Below, piece by piece: positions 1 to 7,756 of a DNA stretch of 16,085 nucleotides. How positions within the stretch are numbered: position 1 is the stretch's first letter; each line of letters starts with the position of its first letter. The notes beneath the pieces were generated by a model. The model had not been told where the DNA came from and searched no databases. It was given only the letters and a program-made list of their open reading frames with translations. This DNA comes from Deltaproteobacteria bacterium (lineage in GTDB: Bacteria > Desulfobacterota > Binatia > Binatales > Binataceae). Where the stretch lies: the NCBI GenBank assembly GCA_021786815.1, contig JAJYMR010000194.1:1-16085 (forward strand), given 5' to 3'. Both the position numbers and the translations under genes were made by a program.

Positions 1-278
1 GAAATTGCCGCGAAGATCTGTTCGCCCACATCCGGACAGTGCGATGTGCTCTCTATCGACCGGCTGGCGATCCTGTGTGGCGCGGTTAATTCCCGATAAA
101 GAATATCTTATCTGTCACTGTCGTCGCGTTTGCCGCCAATAGTTTCGTTTGATCGATCCCTGTGAGCCTTTCGTCTTTTCGTGTACAGGGTTGGTGCAGG
201 CAAGGACACGTGTCGATTCGCTGGGCGGCGGATATGCGCGCGTGTTCGGGGAGAGATTCAAATCGAGGTGACAGCGCT
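1..278. other. upstream region of the first DUF1329 gene, no supported gene
   Basis: All three forward frames at the left edge are open for short distances. One reads from base 1 to a TAA at 97-99 (32 residues) and could be the tail of an upstream gene, but the peptide is not recognisable and the neighbouring frames are open just as long. AT-richer DNA near 95-115 could hold a promoter for the gene at 279, but no convincing -35/-10 pair was found. Confidence 0.4.
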
Positions 279-1664
279 ATGCATTTATTGAAGTACACAG
301 AGGGATGGACGAGGCGACATTTCCTCGAACAGACCGCAAAAGGGATCGTTGCCGCAGGGGTGACCGCTCCTCTGTGGGAGACGATCTTCAATACCGGCAG
401 TTGCGAGGCGGCGTATCCGCCGGAACTGCTCTCGATCGAGGCCTACACCAAGGGCAAGCTCAAGGCTGGACAGGAGCTCAACGCCGACAACGTCGACATC
501 GTCAGGGATATCCTTGATCCCGCAGCCTACTGGTCTATCAAAAACGACGGCCGCGTGGTCGATCTCGCGCCCACGACCACCCAGGTGGACTGGCTTACGC
601 CAAAGCCTTTTCTGCAGGCCACCCTCAATAACAAGGGAAAGTTCAAGATCTTCCCGGACGGCAACGTTTACACTCTCGACCACAAACCGTGGACGGGCGG
701 AATTCCGTTTCCGGAACCGAAGTCGGCCGAAGAGGTTCTGTTCGGAAACTCGTTGAGCTGGGGCAAGCATGATTCCCAGATGGGCGCGTTCCATGAGTGG
801 GACACGGACGCCGCCGGCAATATCCAGTACGAGTATCAGACCTTTTACGTTGAGTATCAGATGGTCGGACGGCTGGTTAACGATCCCAAGCCGTACGTGC
901 CCGGGCATGAGAGCGAGCTTCGCTACTTCCCGCTTTTCATCGCTGCTCCCGAAGATCAGATGGGAACGTCTTTCCTTCAGATCTGGGCCTACGACCAGCA
1001 TCTGTTCCCTCAATTCTACGGCTACGTGCCACTGCTCAAGCGCACGCGCTCCTTTCCGACCGACCAGCGCTTCGAGCCCCAGCTTCCTGGCGAAACCGAC
1101 TTCGCGACCGACGCGTGGATGGCCGGCGATCCACTGCTGACCTGGGGCGACTTCAAAATCGTGAGCAAGGGCCCGCTGCTTACCTCAGTGAGCCGCAATA
1201 GCCGCGTCAATCGCAAGGACTGGCTGCTCGACACCTGCGGAGGCAAAAACGGCAAGAAATACTTCAGGAGCACGTTCGAGCTGGTGCCCGAGTGCTACGT
1301 CTGCGAGATGTCGCCGACGCACTATCCGCGCGCGCCGCTGAGCAAGAAGAGGATCTGGTACGATGCCCGTACGATAAATCCGCTCACCATGATCTGCTAC
1401 GATCGTCAGGGCAAAGCGTGGCAGCAGTGGGAAGGCGGCTTCGACCTCTACAAAAAATCGGCCGATGCGGTGCAATGGGACGCATCCTTGCCCGACGAAT
1501 GGTGGAGCTGGGTTTATGTTCACGCACTCGACCTGCAATCCGGGCGCATGACACGTTTCCAGATCGTGCCCCAGATCTACGGCGGCTATAAGACCGGCGT
1601 GAACCAGAATCGTTACTACGACGAGTATTGCTCGATGGACACTCTGCGCCGGCTCGGCCGCTAG
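279..1664 (+). CDS. DUF1329 family protein with Tat-type signal (paralogue 1)
   Basis: This encodes a 461-residue exported protein of the DUF1329 family (PF07044). The biochemical role of the family is unknown; its members are cell-envelope proteins, often annotated as outer-membrane lipoprotein-sorting-like. The N-terminus has a twin-arginine motif (TRRHFLE, residues 11-17), then a short hydrophobic stretch (22-32) and a plausible cleavage site near the CEA/AYPP junction (42-47), so export by Tat is likely. The C-terminal family signature is clear: KKRIWYDART (356-365), then CYDRQGKAW (373-381). ATG 279 was chosen over an in-frame ATG at 162 because GAGGTG lies just upstream and because DNA and protein similarity to the paralogue at 2327 begins at this codon. 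Cysteines 42, 320, 339 and 373 are shared with the paralogue; C342 is not. The family call is confident; the function is unknown. Confidence 0.88.
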   Translation: MHLLKYTEGWTRRHFLEQTAKGIVAAGVTAPLWETIFNTGSCEAAYPPELLSIEAYTKGKLKAGQELNADNVDIVRDILDPAAYWSIKNDGRVVDLAPTTTQVDWLTPKPFLQATLNNKGKFKIFPDGNVYTLDHKPWTGGIPFPEPKSAEEVLFGNSLSWGKHDSQMGAFHEWDTDAAGNIQYEYQTFYVEYQMVGRLVNDPKPYVPGHESELRYFPLFIAAPEDQMGTSFLQIWAYDQHLFPQFYGYVPLLKRTRSFPTDQRFEPQLPGETDFATDAWMAGDPLLTWGDFKIVSKGPLLTSVSRNSRVNRKDWLLDTCGGKNGKKYFRSTFELVPECYVCEMSPTHYPRAPLSKKRIWYDARTINPLTMICYDRQGKAWQQWEGGFDLYKKSADAVQWDASLPDEWWSWVYVHALDLQSGRMTRFQIVPQIYGGYKTGVNQNRYYDEYCSMDTLRRLGR

Positions 1665-1705
1665 GCCAGTTTCCGGTTCGGCGCGCGACACAAATTCTTA
1701 TCTGA

Positions 1706-1738
1706 AGCGCGGCGCGCGGGGTTCCCGTGCGCCGCGCT
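1706..1738 (+). terminator. strong GC hairpin after DUF1329 paralogue 1, possible terminator
   Basis: Bases 1707-1720 pair with 1724-1737 (14 bp, one G-U wobble) around a GTT loop, with an extra A-T pair at 1706/1738. It begins about 40 bases after the stop codon. The following TGCTTTAT is only a weak U-tract, so this is a plausible but not ideal intrinsic terminator. Confidence 0.55.
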
Positions 1739-2326
1739 GCTTTATAGCGGGTTACGGCGTTCTCAAATCGGCTTGTCGCGGTCCTGCGGTTTCTTTGGCG
1801 AATCGACGAAATGTCGGTTTTGGCCGGAAATTTCGAATCGCGATTACGCAAGCCCCTCCTGCAAGCCTAACCCGCGTCGCATCGCGAAGCTTTTAGCAAG
1901 AAAAGCATCCTGTGTGAGCCCGGATTTGCCGGAAATCCGCTATCGAACTGATTAGGAAGCCACCCTCGTCATTTTCACTCTGACGCAACTCCAATCGCGT
2001 GGTAGTTTCACGCGTCGGACCGTGGAATCGCACGTGTGATAACTACAAGTCAGCGCGAAGCTCCTTTCGCCCAGGTCTTTCATATCCGGTTCGGCTGCGA
2101 TAACACGCTATCGCTCCGGGCCGGGGCGCCGGGCAGCTCGCGAATTACTCGTTGAAGGAAACCTTATTTCCAGCGGCATCGTTACCTGACAGCACCTGAC
2201 AACATGGTCTTGCGCCTTTGATCATTTCAGCGGGGCGTGGTCGTCTGTTCGCAAAGGCACCGATCAGTCGGGGTGGCTAATCGGAGCGCCTGTTCACAAA
2301 CATTTGTAGCTGTGAGGAGAGAGCGC
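1739..2326. other. long intergenic region between the two DUF1329 genes
   Basis: About 590 bases without a supportable gene. A 60-residue open frame at 1773-1955 has no good ribosome site and no recognisable content. Small symmetric elements are visible: the palindrome AATCGCGATT at 1836-1845, and CGGATTT/AAATCCG arms at 1921-1927 and 1933-1939. The second DUF1329 gene probably has its own promoter here, but none could be pinned down. Confidence 0.5.
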
Positions 2327-3709
2327 ATGCGTTTGTTGAAGTACACAGAGGGGTGGACAAGGAGACACTTCCTCGAGCAGACCGCAAAGGGGATCATGGC
2401 CGCCGGGGTTATCGCTCCGCTCTGGGAGGTGATCGCGAATACCGGCAAGTGCGAGGCAGCCTATCCGCCGGAACTCCTTTCGATCGAGGCCTACACCAAG
2501 GGCAAGCTCAAGATCGGACAGGAGGTCAACGCGGACAACGTCGATCTGGTGAAGGATATCCTTTCACCCGGCGCGTATTTCGAGATCAAACAAGACGGGC
2601 GCGTCGTCGATCTGGCGCCGACCACCACGGACATCGGACGGCTTACGCCCAAGCCCTTTCTCGAGGCGACCGTCAGGAACAAGGGCGTACACATCATAGG
2701 CAAGGACGGCAACGTCTGGACCAAGGAGGGAAAGCCCTGGATTGGCGGAAATCCGTTTCCGAATCCCAAAACGCCCCAGGAGTGCCTGATGGCGAATACG
2801 TTGAGCTGGGGTAAACACGACGCGTTCGGCGGCGGAATCAAGGAATGGGACACCAACGGCCCCGGCGACATCCAGTACACGTACGAGTACTACTACGTTG
2901 AGTGGGAGACGGTCGGTCGCCAGGTTATCGAACCGAAGCCGTACATGCCCGGTCACGAGACCCAGTTGCGCTATTTTCCGCTGATGGTCATGGCGCCCGA
3001 AGATCAGCGCGGAACCGCGTTCCTTGAGATATGGGCCTACGATCAGCACCTGTTCCCGCAGAACTACGGCTATTCGCCGTTGCTCAAGCGGACGCGAACC
3101 TTTCCGGTGGACCAGCGCTTCGAGCCTCAGCTTCCGGGTCAGGTCACCTTCGCCAGCGAAGACTGGAGCACGGGCGACCCTCTTCTTACCTGGGGCGACT
3201 TCAAGCTCGTCGGCAAAGGTCCGCTGCTGACGGGCGCCAGCCATTGCGCCGACCTCGATCAGCCGAACTGGATCCACAAGACCTGCGGCGGCAAGACCGG
3301 CCAGAAGTATTTCCGAAGCCGCATGGAGCTGGTGCCGGAGTGCTACATAATCGAGATGAAGCCGGTCAAATACCCTCGCGCTCCTATCAGCAAGAAGCGG
3401 ATTTGGTACGATGCCCGCACGCTCTGCCCGCTGACCATGACCTGCTTCGACCGCCAAGGTAAGGTCTGGCACCAGTACGAAGGCGGCTTCGACTACTACG
3501 AGCGCAAAGCGGGAATGAAGTGGGGCGAGGGCGTCCCGGATCAGTTCTGGGCATGGACGCTCTGTCACGCGCACGATATCGAAAGCAACCGCCTGCAGAG
3601 GTTCCAGATCGTCCAGGAGGTGACCGGTGGCTATCAGACCAACGTGGACAATCCCCAGTTCTTCGGGGATTACTGCTCGATGGACTCGCTAAGGCGTCTG
3701 GGCCGATAG
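2327..3709 (+). CDS. DUF1329 family protein with Tat-type signal (paralogue 2)
   Basis: This 460-residue protein is the tandem paralogue of the preceding gene. Aligned without gaps, about 274 of the first 390 residues are identical by hand count; the last 65 residues diverge more. It has the same Tat motif (TRRHFLE, 11-17), hydrophobic stretch and CEAAYPPEL segment (42-50), and the same DUF1329 signature KKRIWYDART (356-365) and CFDRQGKVW (373-381). The start at ATG 2327 follows GAGGAGAGAG, a good ribosome site, and matches the start of similarity with paralogue 1; the in-frame ATG at 2237 is rejected for that reason. A gap of more than 600 bases with a hairpin separates the two genes, so they are probably transcribed independently. 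The protein is likely periplasmic or envelope-associated, with no assigned activity. Confidence 0.88.
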   Translation: MRLLKYTEGWTRRHFLEQTAKGIMAAGVIAPLWEVIANTGKCEAAYPPELLSIEAYTKGKLKIGQEVNADNVDLVKDILSPGAYFEIKQDGRVVDLAPTTTDIGRLTPKPFLEATVRNKGVHIIGKDGNVWTKEGKPWIGGNPFPNPKTPQECLMANTLSWGKHDAFGGGIKEWDTNGPGDIQYTYEYYYVEWETVGRQVIEPKPYMPGHETQLRYFPLMVMAPEDQRGTAFLEIWAYDQHLFPQNYGYSPLLKRTRTFPVDQRFEPQLPGQVTFASEDWSTGDPLLTWGDFKLVGKGPLLTGASHCADLDQPNWIHKTCGGKTGQKYFRSRMELVPECYIIEMKPVKYPRAPISKKRIWYDARTLCPLTMTCFDRQGKVWHQYEGGFDYYERKAGMKWGEGVPDQFWAWTLCHAHDIESNRLQRFQIVQEVTGGYQTNVDNPQFFGDYCSMDSLRRLGR

Positions 3710-3802
3710 AGACGTGGAGGCCGGCCGCCCGCGCAAGCGCTGATAACGGCGCGAAGCGCGCGCTCTCGGCGATCGGCGGACAGGCGAAAATCGTCCGGTA
3801 AA

Positions 3803-3834
3803 GCGGGCGCGCGGCGATTGTGCCGCGCGCCCGC
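3803..3834 (+). terminator. perfect 13-bp GC hairpin after DUF1329 paralogue 2
   Basis: Bases 3803-3815 pair perfectly with 3822-3834 around the loop GATTGT, about 93 bases past the stop codon. No T-run follows on the + strand (on the - strand it is followed by TTTA). It may end transcription or stabilise the 3' end of the mRNA. Confidence 0.5.
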
Positions 3835-4035
3835 CCGCTCGGTCGGCTCCCGCGGGGTTGCTACATCGGCTGACCCGTATTGAGATTGGGGAACGGCCGG
3901 CCCGCTCGATGAGTTGCGCGCGCACTCGTATTGCACAATTGCCGGTCGCGCATTCGCAGGGTTTGCGCTCTGAGCGATACGGCGGTTTGCTTCGCCGGGC
4001 ATCTCTAATAAGTTGCTCCCGGAGAATTATCGTTC
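3835..4035. other. intergenic region before the pentapeptide gene
   Basis: Together with the hairpin before it, this fills the 326-base gap between 3709 and 4036. No gene is supported. The only clear signal is GGAGA at 4021-4025, the ribosome site of the next gene. No confident promoter was recognised. Confidence 0.4.
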
Positions 4036-4791
4036 ATGAAAAAACCATACGCAGCCGCAGTGGCGGCTGCCGCTGTTATGCTGATGGTTGCGCCGGCGCT
4101 TCTATCGGCGACACCCGTGCTCGATACTCAGACGCCGCCGGTTGCCAGGCCGCCGGCGCAAGCCCGCCCCGAGCGGCTTTCCCAGCTATTCCCGCGGCCA
4201 ATGATACCGCCGCGCGCCGCCTGCCGCAGCGCCCACTGGCAGGGTATCGACCTCAGCATGGCGTGGCTGAAGGGCGCGGATTGCAGGGACGCGCAACTTC
4301 AGTCGGCCCGCCTTATCGGCACCGATTTCCGCAAGGCCAACCTCGCGGGTGCGAATATGAATTCGGCGACGATGTGGAACGTTGAGCTGGGCGAGGCGTG
4401 GATGTACCGGGCCTCGATGGTCAATGCTTCGCTGACCGGTGCGAAGATGAACGGTGCGAATATGACGCAGGTCGATCTGGCCCAAGCGGATCTTAGAAAG
4501 GCCAGGATGAAAAACACGATACTCGCGGGCGCCAACCTGTCGCGCGCCAACCTCGAGCATGCCGACCTTACCGGGGCGAATCTTGAGAACGCGATTTTGA
4601 CGAACGCCCGTCTCCAGTATGCAAATCTGACCGGCGCCGACCTGCGCAACACGCTTCTGGAGGGAGCGAACCTCACCAACGCCGTGGGCCTGAGCCGCAA
4701 GCAGCTTTCCCAGGCGCGTCTTGACGAGACGACGTTGCTGCCGACTTATCTCGGCAATTCACCCTTGCAAAGCAGCGGACCAACTAACTAA
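4036..4791 (+). CDS. secreted pentapeptide-repeat protein
   Basis: This 251-residue protein starts with a Sec-type signal peptide: lysines at 2-3, then a hydrophobic core rich in Ala and Val to about residue 24. A proline-rich linker (about 30-60) follows. From about residue 70 to 215 it is almost entirely tandem pentapeptides of the A(D/N)LxxA type, such as ANLSRANLEHADLTGANL at 166-183. Such repeats form a right-handed quadrilateral beta-helix. The C-terminal stretch around 216-237 (VGLSRKQL to LLPTYL) resembles the usual cap of pentapeptide proteins. ATG 4036 has GGAGA ten bases upstream. The family does not define a single function; cytoplasmic DNA mimics such as Qnr/MfpA are a subset, and an exported one is unlikely to act on gyrase. 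A periplasmic scaffold or binding role is an inference only. Confidence 0.9.
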   Translation: MKKPYAAAVAAAAVMLMVAPALLSATPVLDTQTPPVARPPAQARPERLSQLFPRPMIPPRAACRSAHWQGIDLSMAWLKGADCRDAQLQSARLIGTDFRKANLAGANMNSATMWNVELGEAWMYRASMVNASLTGAKMNGANMTQVDLAQADLRKARMKNTILAGANLSRANLEHADLTGANLENAILTNARLQYANLTGADLRNTLLEGANLTNAVGLSRKQLSQARLDETTLLPTYLGNSPLQSSGPTN

Positions 4792-4911
4792 CCTGAGCGT
4801 ATCGCGACGCGACCGCCGGGGCATCGCGGATGGGGCGCTTCCTTCCGAAGCATTCCGCAAGGGCCGGCCGCGCCGCTATTTTGACCGACCGTCGTCGGTG
4901 GGGAGTGCGCG

Positions 4912-5436
4912 ATGTACAGAAAAGCTTGGGTTGTTGGAATGCTCGCGGTTGCCGGCGGGATGGCTGGCGGGATGCTCGGTGCATATCTTTTCACGGCAAT
5001 TCCGGCCAAGGCATCCGAGTCCCAGCCCGTTGCTCAAACCCTTCGAGTACAGAATCTCGAAGTGATTGGGCCGGATGGAAAAGTAAGGGCCGAGATAAAG
5101 GTCGAGCATGACGGCCTGGCGAGGCTCAGCTTCTTCAGCGACCGGGGCAAGCGCCGCATGGCGATGGGCGTGCTGGGCGATGGCGAGCCGGCATTCGGGA
5201 TGTACGATTCGCTTGGCGCTCCGCGTATCGGCCTCAATATCCCTCCCGATGATTCAGCCGGCGTCAGGCTGGTGGACGCCAAGGGCAGATCACGCCTGCG
5301 TATCAGCGAGCTGGGGAACGGCGAGAGCAGCGTGGAGCTGATGAACAAGCGCGGCAAGATCATCTGGTCGGCGCCGCACGAGCCCGGCGTCAGCGCCAGC
5401 GCCGAGCGCAACGCGCAGACCGCAAGTCTCCGCTAG
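4912..5436 (+). CDS. membrane-anchored protein with five degenerate DxxGxxR-type repeats
   Basis: No named family is recognised. The 174-residue product has an N-terminal hydrophobic segment (about 6-30, rich in Gly, Ala and Met), which is a membrane anchor or an uncleaved signal. The rest consists of recurring units of hydrophobic residues followed by D/P-x-x-G-K/x-x-R and another strand: around 50-61 (VIGPDGKVRAEI), 74-86, 97-109, 119-131 (LVDAKGRSRLRI) and 142-154. The spacing is about 22-25 residues, which suggests stacked beta-hairpins facing the periplasm. The start at ATG 4912 is supported by GGGGAG at 4900-4905. It lies 120 bases after the pentapeptide gene on the same strand and could share its transcript. 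The function cannot be assigned from sequence. Confidence 0.75.
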   Translation: MYRKAWVVGMLAVAGGMAGGMLGAYLFTAIPAKASESQPVAQTLRVQNLEVIGPDGKVRAEIKVEHDGLARLSFFSDRGKRRMAMGVLGDGEPAFGMYDSLGAPRIGLNIPPDDSAGVRLVDAKGRSRLRISELGNGESSVELMNKRGKIIWSAPHEPGVSASAERNAQTASLR

Positions 5437-5477
5437 CGCGTCAGGCGCGCGCGGTTTCGCCGATACGCCGGCGCGGC

Positions 5478-6734
5478 TTACGGCTGATACAGCTCGGCGC
5501 TGTCCAGAACGCCGAACTGCCCGAGCACGAAGGTGAATCCGCCGACCACGAGCACCTGGCCGTCGGGAAGCCTCGTCGCGGTGAAGTTCTCGCGCGCCTG
5601 ATGCATGCTGCCGGTGCGGCTGAAGGTGCCGGTCGCAGGGTCGTAGAGTTCGCACTCGGCGGTCACGCCGTTGATGCCGTCGAAGCCGCCGGCGATCAGC
5701 ACCTTGCCGTTGGCGAGAAGCGCGGCCGTGGCTTTTTCGTGCGGCGAAAGCATCTTGCCGGTCGGACGGAATTTCTGCGTCGCGGGATCGTAGAGTTCCG
5801 CCGTGTCCAGCGTATGACCCCAGTTGTCCTCTCCGCCAGCCACCAGCACTTGGCCGTTCGACAGCAGCGTGGCCGTGTGGAACCTGCGCACCGTGCCCAT
5901 CTTGCCGACCTTGGTCCACTTGCCGCTCTTCGCGTCGTAAAGCTGGGCGCGGTCGGTTGCGTAACCGGTTGAGTCGATTCCTCCGGCGAGAAGCACGTTG
6001 CCGTCAGCGAGGCGGGTCGCCGTCTGCCGGTAGCACGGGTATGCGAGGTTGCCGCTCAGGCCGAAGATGCCGGTTGCGGGGTCGTAGAGTTCCGTTCGGC
6101 TGACGGCGAATCCGCGCTCGTCCTCGCCGCCGGCGATCAGCACCTTGCCGTTGTCGAGCAGAGTCGCAGTGTGAAGGATCCGCGCGACCGACATGACGGG
6201 GCCCTTGCTGAAGGTGCTCGTGGACGGATCGTAGATATCGCTGGAAGAGAGCAATTGGGTGAATCCCTCGGGCGTGGTGTACTCGCCGCCGACGACCAGC
6301 ACCTTGCCGTCTTTGAGCTTGGTCGCGGTCGCGACGCTGCGCGGTTCGCTCATCCGACCGGTGTAATTGAATTTGAACGTGGCGGGGTCGTACAGTTCGG
6401 CGCTGAACAGAACCCCGATTCCCTGCTCGCCGACGCCGCCTGCGATCAGAACCTTTCCGTCGTTGAGCAGCGCCGCCATATGGAACTGGCGTCCCGGATC
6501 GATGTTTCCGGTCACGCGGAACGTGCCGGACGAGATCGGTCCCTTGTCGGGCGTGGGCTCGGGCGTCGCAAAATGGTTGGGGCCTCCGGGATTGAAGCCG
6601 AATAATTTGGCGACGGCGCCAAAGAATCCGTCCTGGTTAGCATTGGTGTCCGCGGCGCGTACGGTTGCGACCGCGAGCAGTGTTACAGTGGCCGCCATCA
6701 CGGCGGTTCGAAGGAAGAACTTTCGCAATTTCAT
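5478..6734 (-). CDS. secreted Kelch-repeat seven-bladed beta-propeller protein
   Basis: This 418-residue protein has a Sec signal peptide (basic start MKLRKFFLR, hydrophobic core 11-26, likely cleavage after VRA at 27). A short low-complexity linker rich in Gly and Pro follows (about 46-70), and then seven Kelch or galactose-oxidase-like repeats. The diagnostic motif (D/N)GxVL(I/V)(A/V)GG ends near residues 100, 150, 203, 252, 301, 350 and 399, each followed by an AELYDPAT-like strand. Seven regular units of 49-53 residues predict a complete seven-bladed propeller. No catalytic copper-ligand set is evident, so binding is more likely than oxidase activity. An in-frame ATG at 6869 would add 45 residues and destroy the signal peptide, so ATG 6734 is preferred although its ribosome site is weak. 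It converges on the preceding gene with 41 bases between. Confidence 0.9.
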   Translation of the reverse strand: MKLRKFFLRTAVMAATVTLLAVATVRAADTNANQDGFFGAVAKLFGFNPGGPNHFATPEPTPDKGPISSGTFRVTGNIDPGRQFHMAALLNDGKVLIAGGVGEQGIGVLFSAELYDPATFKFNYTGRMSEPRSVATATKLKDGKVLVVGGEYTTPEGFTQLLSSSDIYDPSTSTFSKGPVMSVARILHTATLLDNGKVLIAGGEDERGFAVSRTELYDPATGIFGLSGNLAYPCYRQTATRLADGNVLLAGGIDSTGYATDRAQLYDAKSGKWTKVGKMGTVRRFHTATLLSNGQVLVAGGEDNWGHTLDTAELYDPATQKFRPTGKMLSPHEKATAALLANGKVLIAGGFDGINGVTAECELYDPATGTFSRTGSMHQARENFTATRLPDGQVLVVGGFTFVLGQFGVLDSAELYQP

Positions 6735-6834
6735 CTGGTCTAGAATTCCGCAATAAAAAGGGCCATCCGGCAGGCAGGCAAGCGGCACTGGCGAACTGGC
6801 ACGCTCAAAATCCCCGTCACGCAAACTCATAGCA

Positions 6835-6858
6835 GCCTTTGGATGTGTCGCCAAAGGC
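6835..6858 (-). promoter_or_regulatory. inverted repeat upstream of the Kelch gene
   Basis: GCCTTTGG (6835-6842) and CCAAAGGC (6851-6858) are perfect 8-bp inverted arms around an 8-base spacer, about 100 bases before the chosen Kelch start. It could be an operator or a leader hairpin. No factor can be named. Confidence 0.3.
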
Positions 6859-6977
6859 ACCGCATCCATTTTTAGACGAAAATTCCCGCGCTTTGCGGCG
6901 TCGGATGTACGCTCTCAATCAACGTTAGGGGCAATGCTTGGCCGCGGCGCCATGCTCTGTTAGGAATTGAGAGTAGA

Positions 6978-7053
<76 letters not shown>

Positions 7054-7152
7054 ACCCTGATTTCGCGGCAAAGCGGCGGGACTCCGACAGACAGGCAGGG
7101 GACGGCGCTGACCGAGCGACAGGGCCCCGCCCCTTATGATACGCTGAGTTGT

Positions 7153-7157
7153 GGAGG
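7153..7157 (+). promoter_or_regulatory. ribosome binding site that sets a GTG start for the antitoxin
   Basis: GGAGG at 7153-7157 lies seven bases before GTG 7165. No other in-frame start nearby has such a site; the next in-frame ATG (7189) would remove the beginning of the DUF433 domain. Confidence 0.65.
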
Positions 7158-7164
7158 CTTGGAC

Positions 7165-7410
7165 GTGGAAGTGTTCCCAGGCATTTCGATGGATCCGAAA
7201 ATCCGCTTCGGAAAGCCCTGCATCACGGGGACTCGCATCGATGTCGCGACGATTCTCGGAGGACTTGCCTCGGGAGATTCGATTGACGACCTCAGCTCCG
7301 AGTATCATCTGACCCGCGAACAGATTTCCACAGTTCTCCGATATGCGGCGCATGTGGCGGCACATTTGCCTCCAGCGGTCGGCAGCTCGGATGAAAATCC
7401 TTCTCGATGA
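7165..7410 (+). CDS. DUF433 family antitoxin
   Basis: The predicted 81-residue DUF433 protein (PF04255) is the usual small DNA-binding-like partner of DUF5615 toxins (VapB-type role). The domain signature is plain: ISMDPKIRFGKPCITGTRI (7-25), followed by a helical region with LTREQISTVLRYAA (49-62) resembling a helix-turn-helix. GTG 7165 is chosen for its GGAGG and because the length then matches typical family members. The frame remains open upstream into the tRNA, but that extension is translated tRNA and not protein. A possible -10 element TATGAT lies at 7135-7140 without a clear -35. The 3' end overlaps the toxin gene by 20 bases, implying translational coupling, and by analogy the protein would bind and silence the toxin and repress its own promoter. 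Confidence 0.85.
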   Translation: MEVFPGISMDPKIRFGKPCITGTRIDVATILGGLASGDSIDDLSSEYHLTREQISTVLRYAAHVAAHLPPAVGSSDENPSR

Positions 7411-7756
7411 GAACTTTCCGCTCGCTCTGGTTCAGAATTTACGCGATGACGGGCGGGAAGTAGAGCACATAATTCTGCTCGGGTTGCGTGGGATCCCTGA
7501 TGCGGCCATCATCGCGCGGCTCGATTCCGAAGAGCAGCTCTTTCTTACGCACGATCAGGAGTTCCTTGACCTTCCGCTGACGCGTTCCGCGGTTATCGTT
7601 TCCCGAGTAAGCCAGAGTCTGCCGCTGCGGGTTCGGGTCGAAGCCTGGCTCAAGGCCGTCCGTGAATATTTCTCTCGTCGGTGGGACGAAAGGCTCTTCG
7701 AGGTCCTGGACGACGGGAGACTTCTCCCGTGGGAGTCCTCCCGTTCCAGGAACTAA
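7391..7756 (+). CDS. DUF5615 PIN-like toxin
   Basis: This 121-residue protein of the DUF5615 family (PIN-like, Mut7-C related) is the probable toxin of a DUF433/DUF5615 pair, expected to be a metal-dependent RNase. It begins with the family hallmark MKILLDENFP, giving acidic residues D6 and E7. It continues with GLRGIPDAAI (D37) and the distal FLTHDQEFLD motif (D55, D60). These acidic positions appear intact, so it is probably functional. ATG 7391 is chosen because the domain starts exactly there; an upstream in-frame ATG at 7343 would add 16 unrelated residues. It overlaps the antitoxin by 20 bases and stops 21 bases before the second tRNA repeat. The RNA target and real toxicity are not deducible from sequence. 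Confidence 0.87.
   Translation: MKILLDENFPLALVQNLRDDGREVEHIILLGLRGIPDAAIIARLDSEEQLFLTHDQEFLDLPLTRSAVIVSRVSQSLPLRVRVEAWLKAVREYFSRRWDERLFEVLDDGRLLPWESSRSRN

Noticed and set aside
1773..1955. 60-residue ORF in the long intergenic region
   Set aside because: No ribosome site, no recognisable motif, and length expected by chance.
3858..4385. + strand frame of 175 residues overlapping the pentapeptide gene start
   Set aside because: The overlapping frame at 4036 has a signal peptide, a ribosome site and clear repeats; this one has none of these.
4260..4700. Tandem DNA repeats or a CRISPR-like array in the pentapeptide region
   Set aside because: The periodicity is 15 bases and reflects pentapeptide codons; units are degenerate and there are no spacers.
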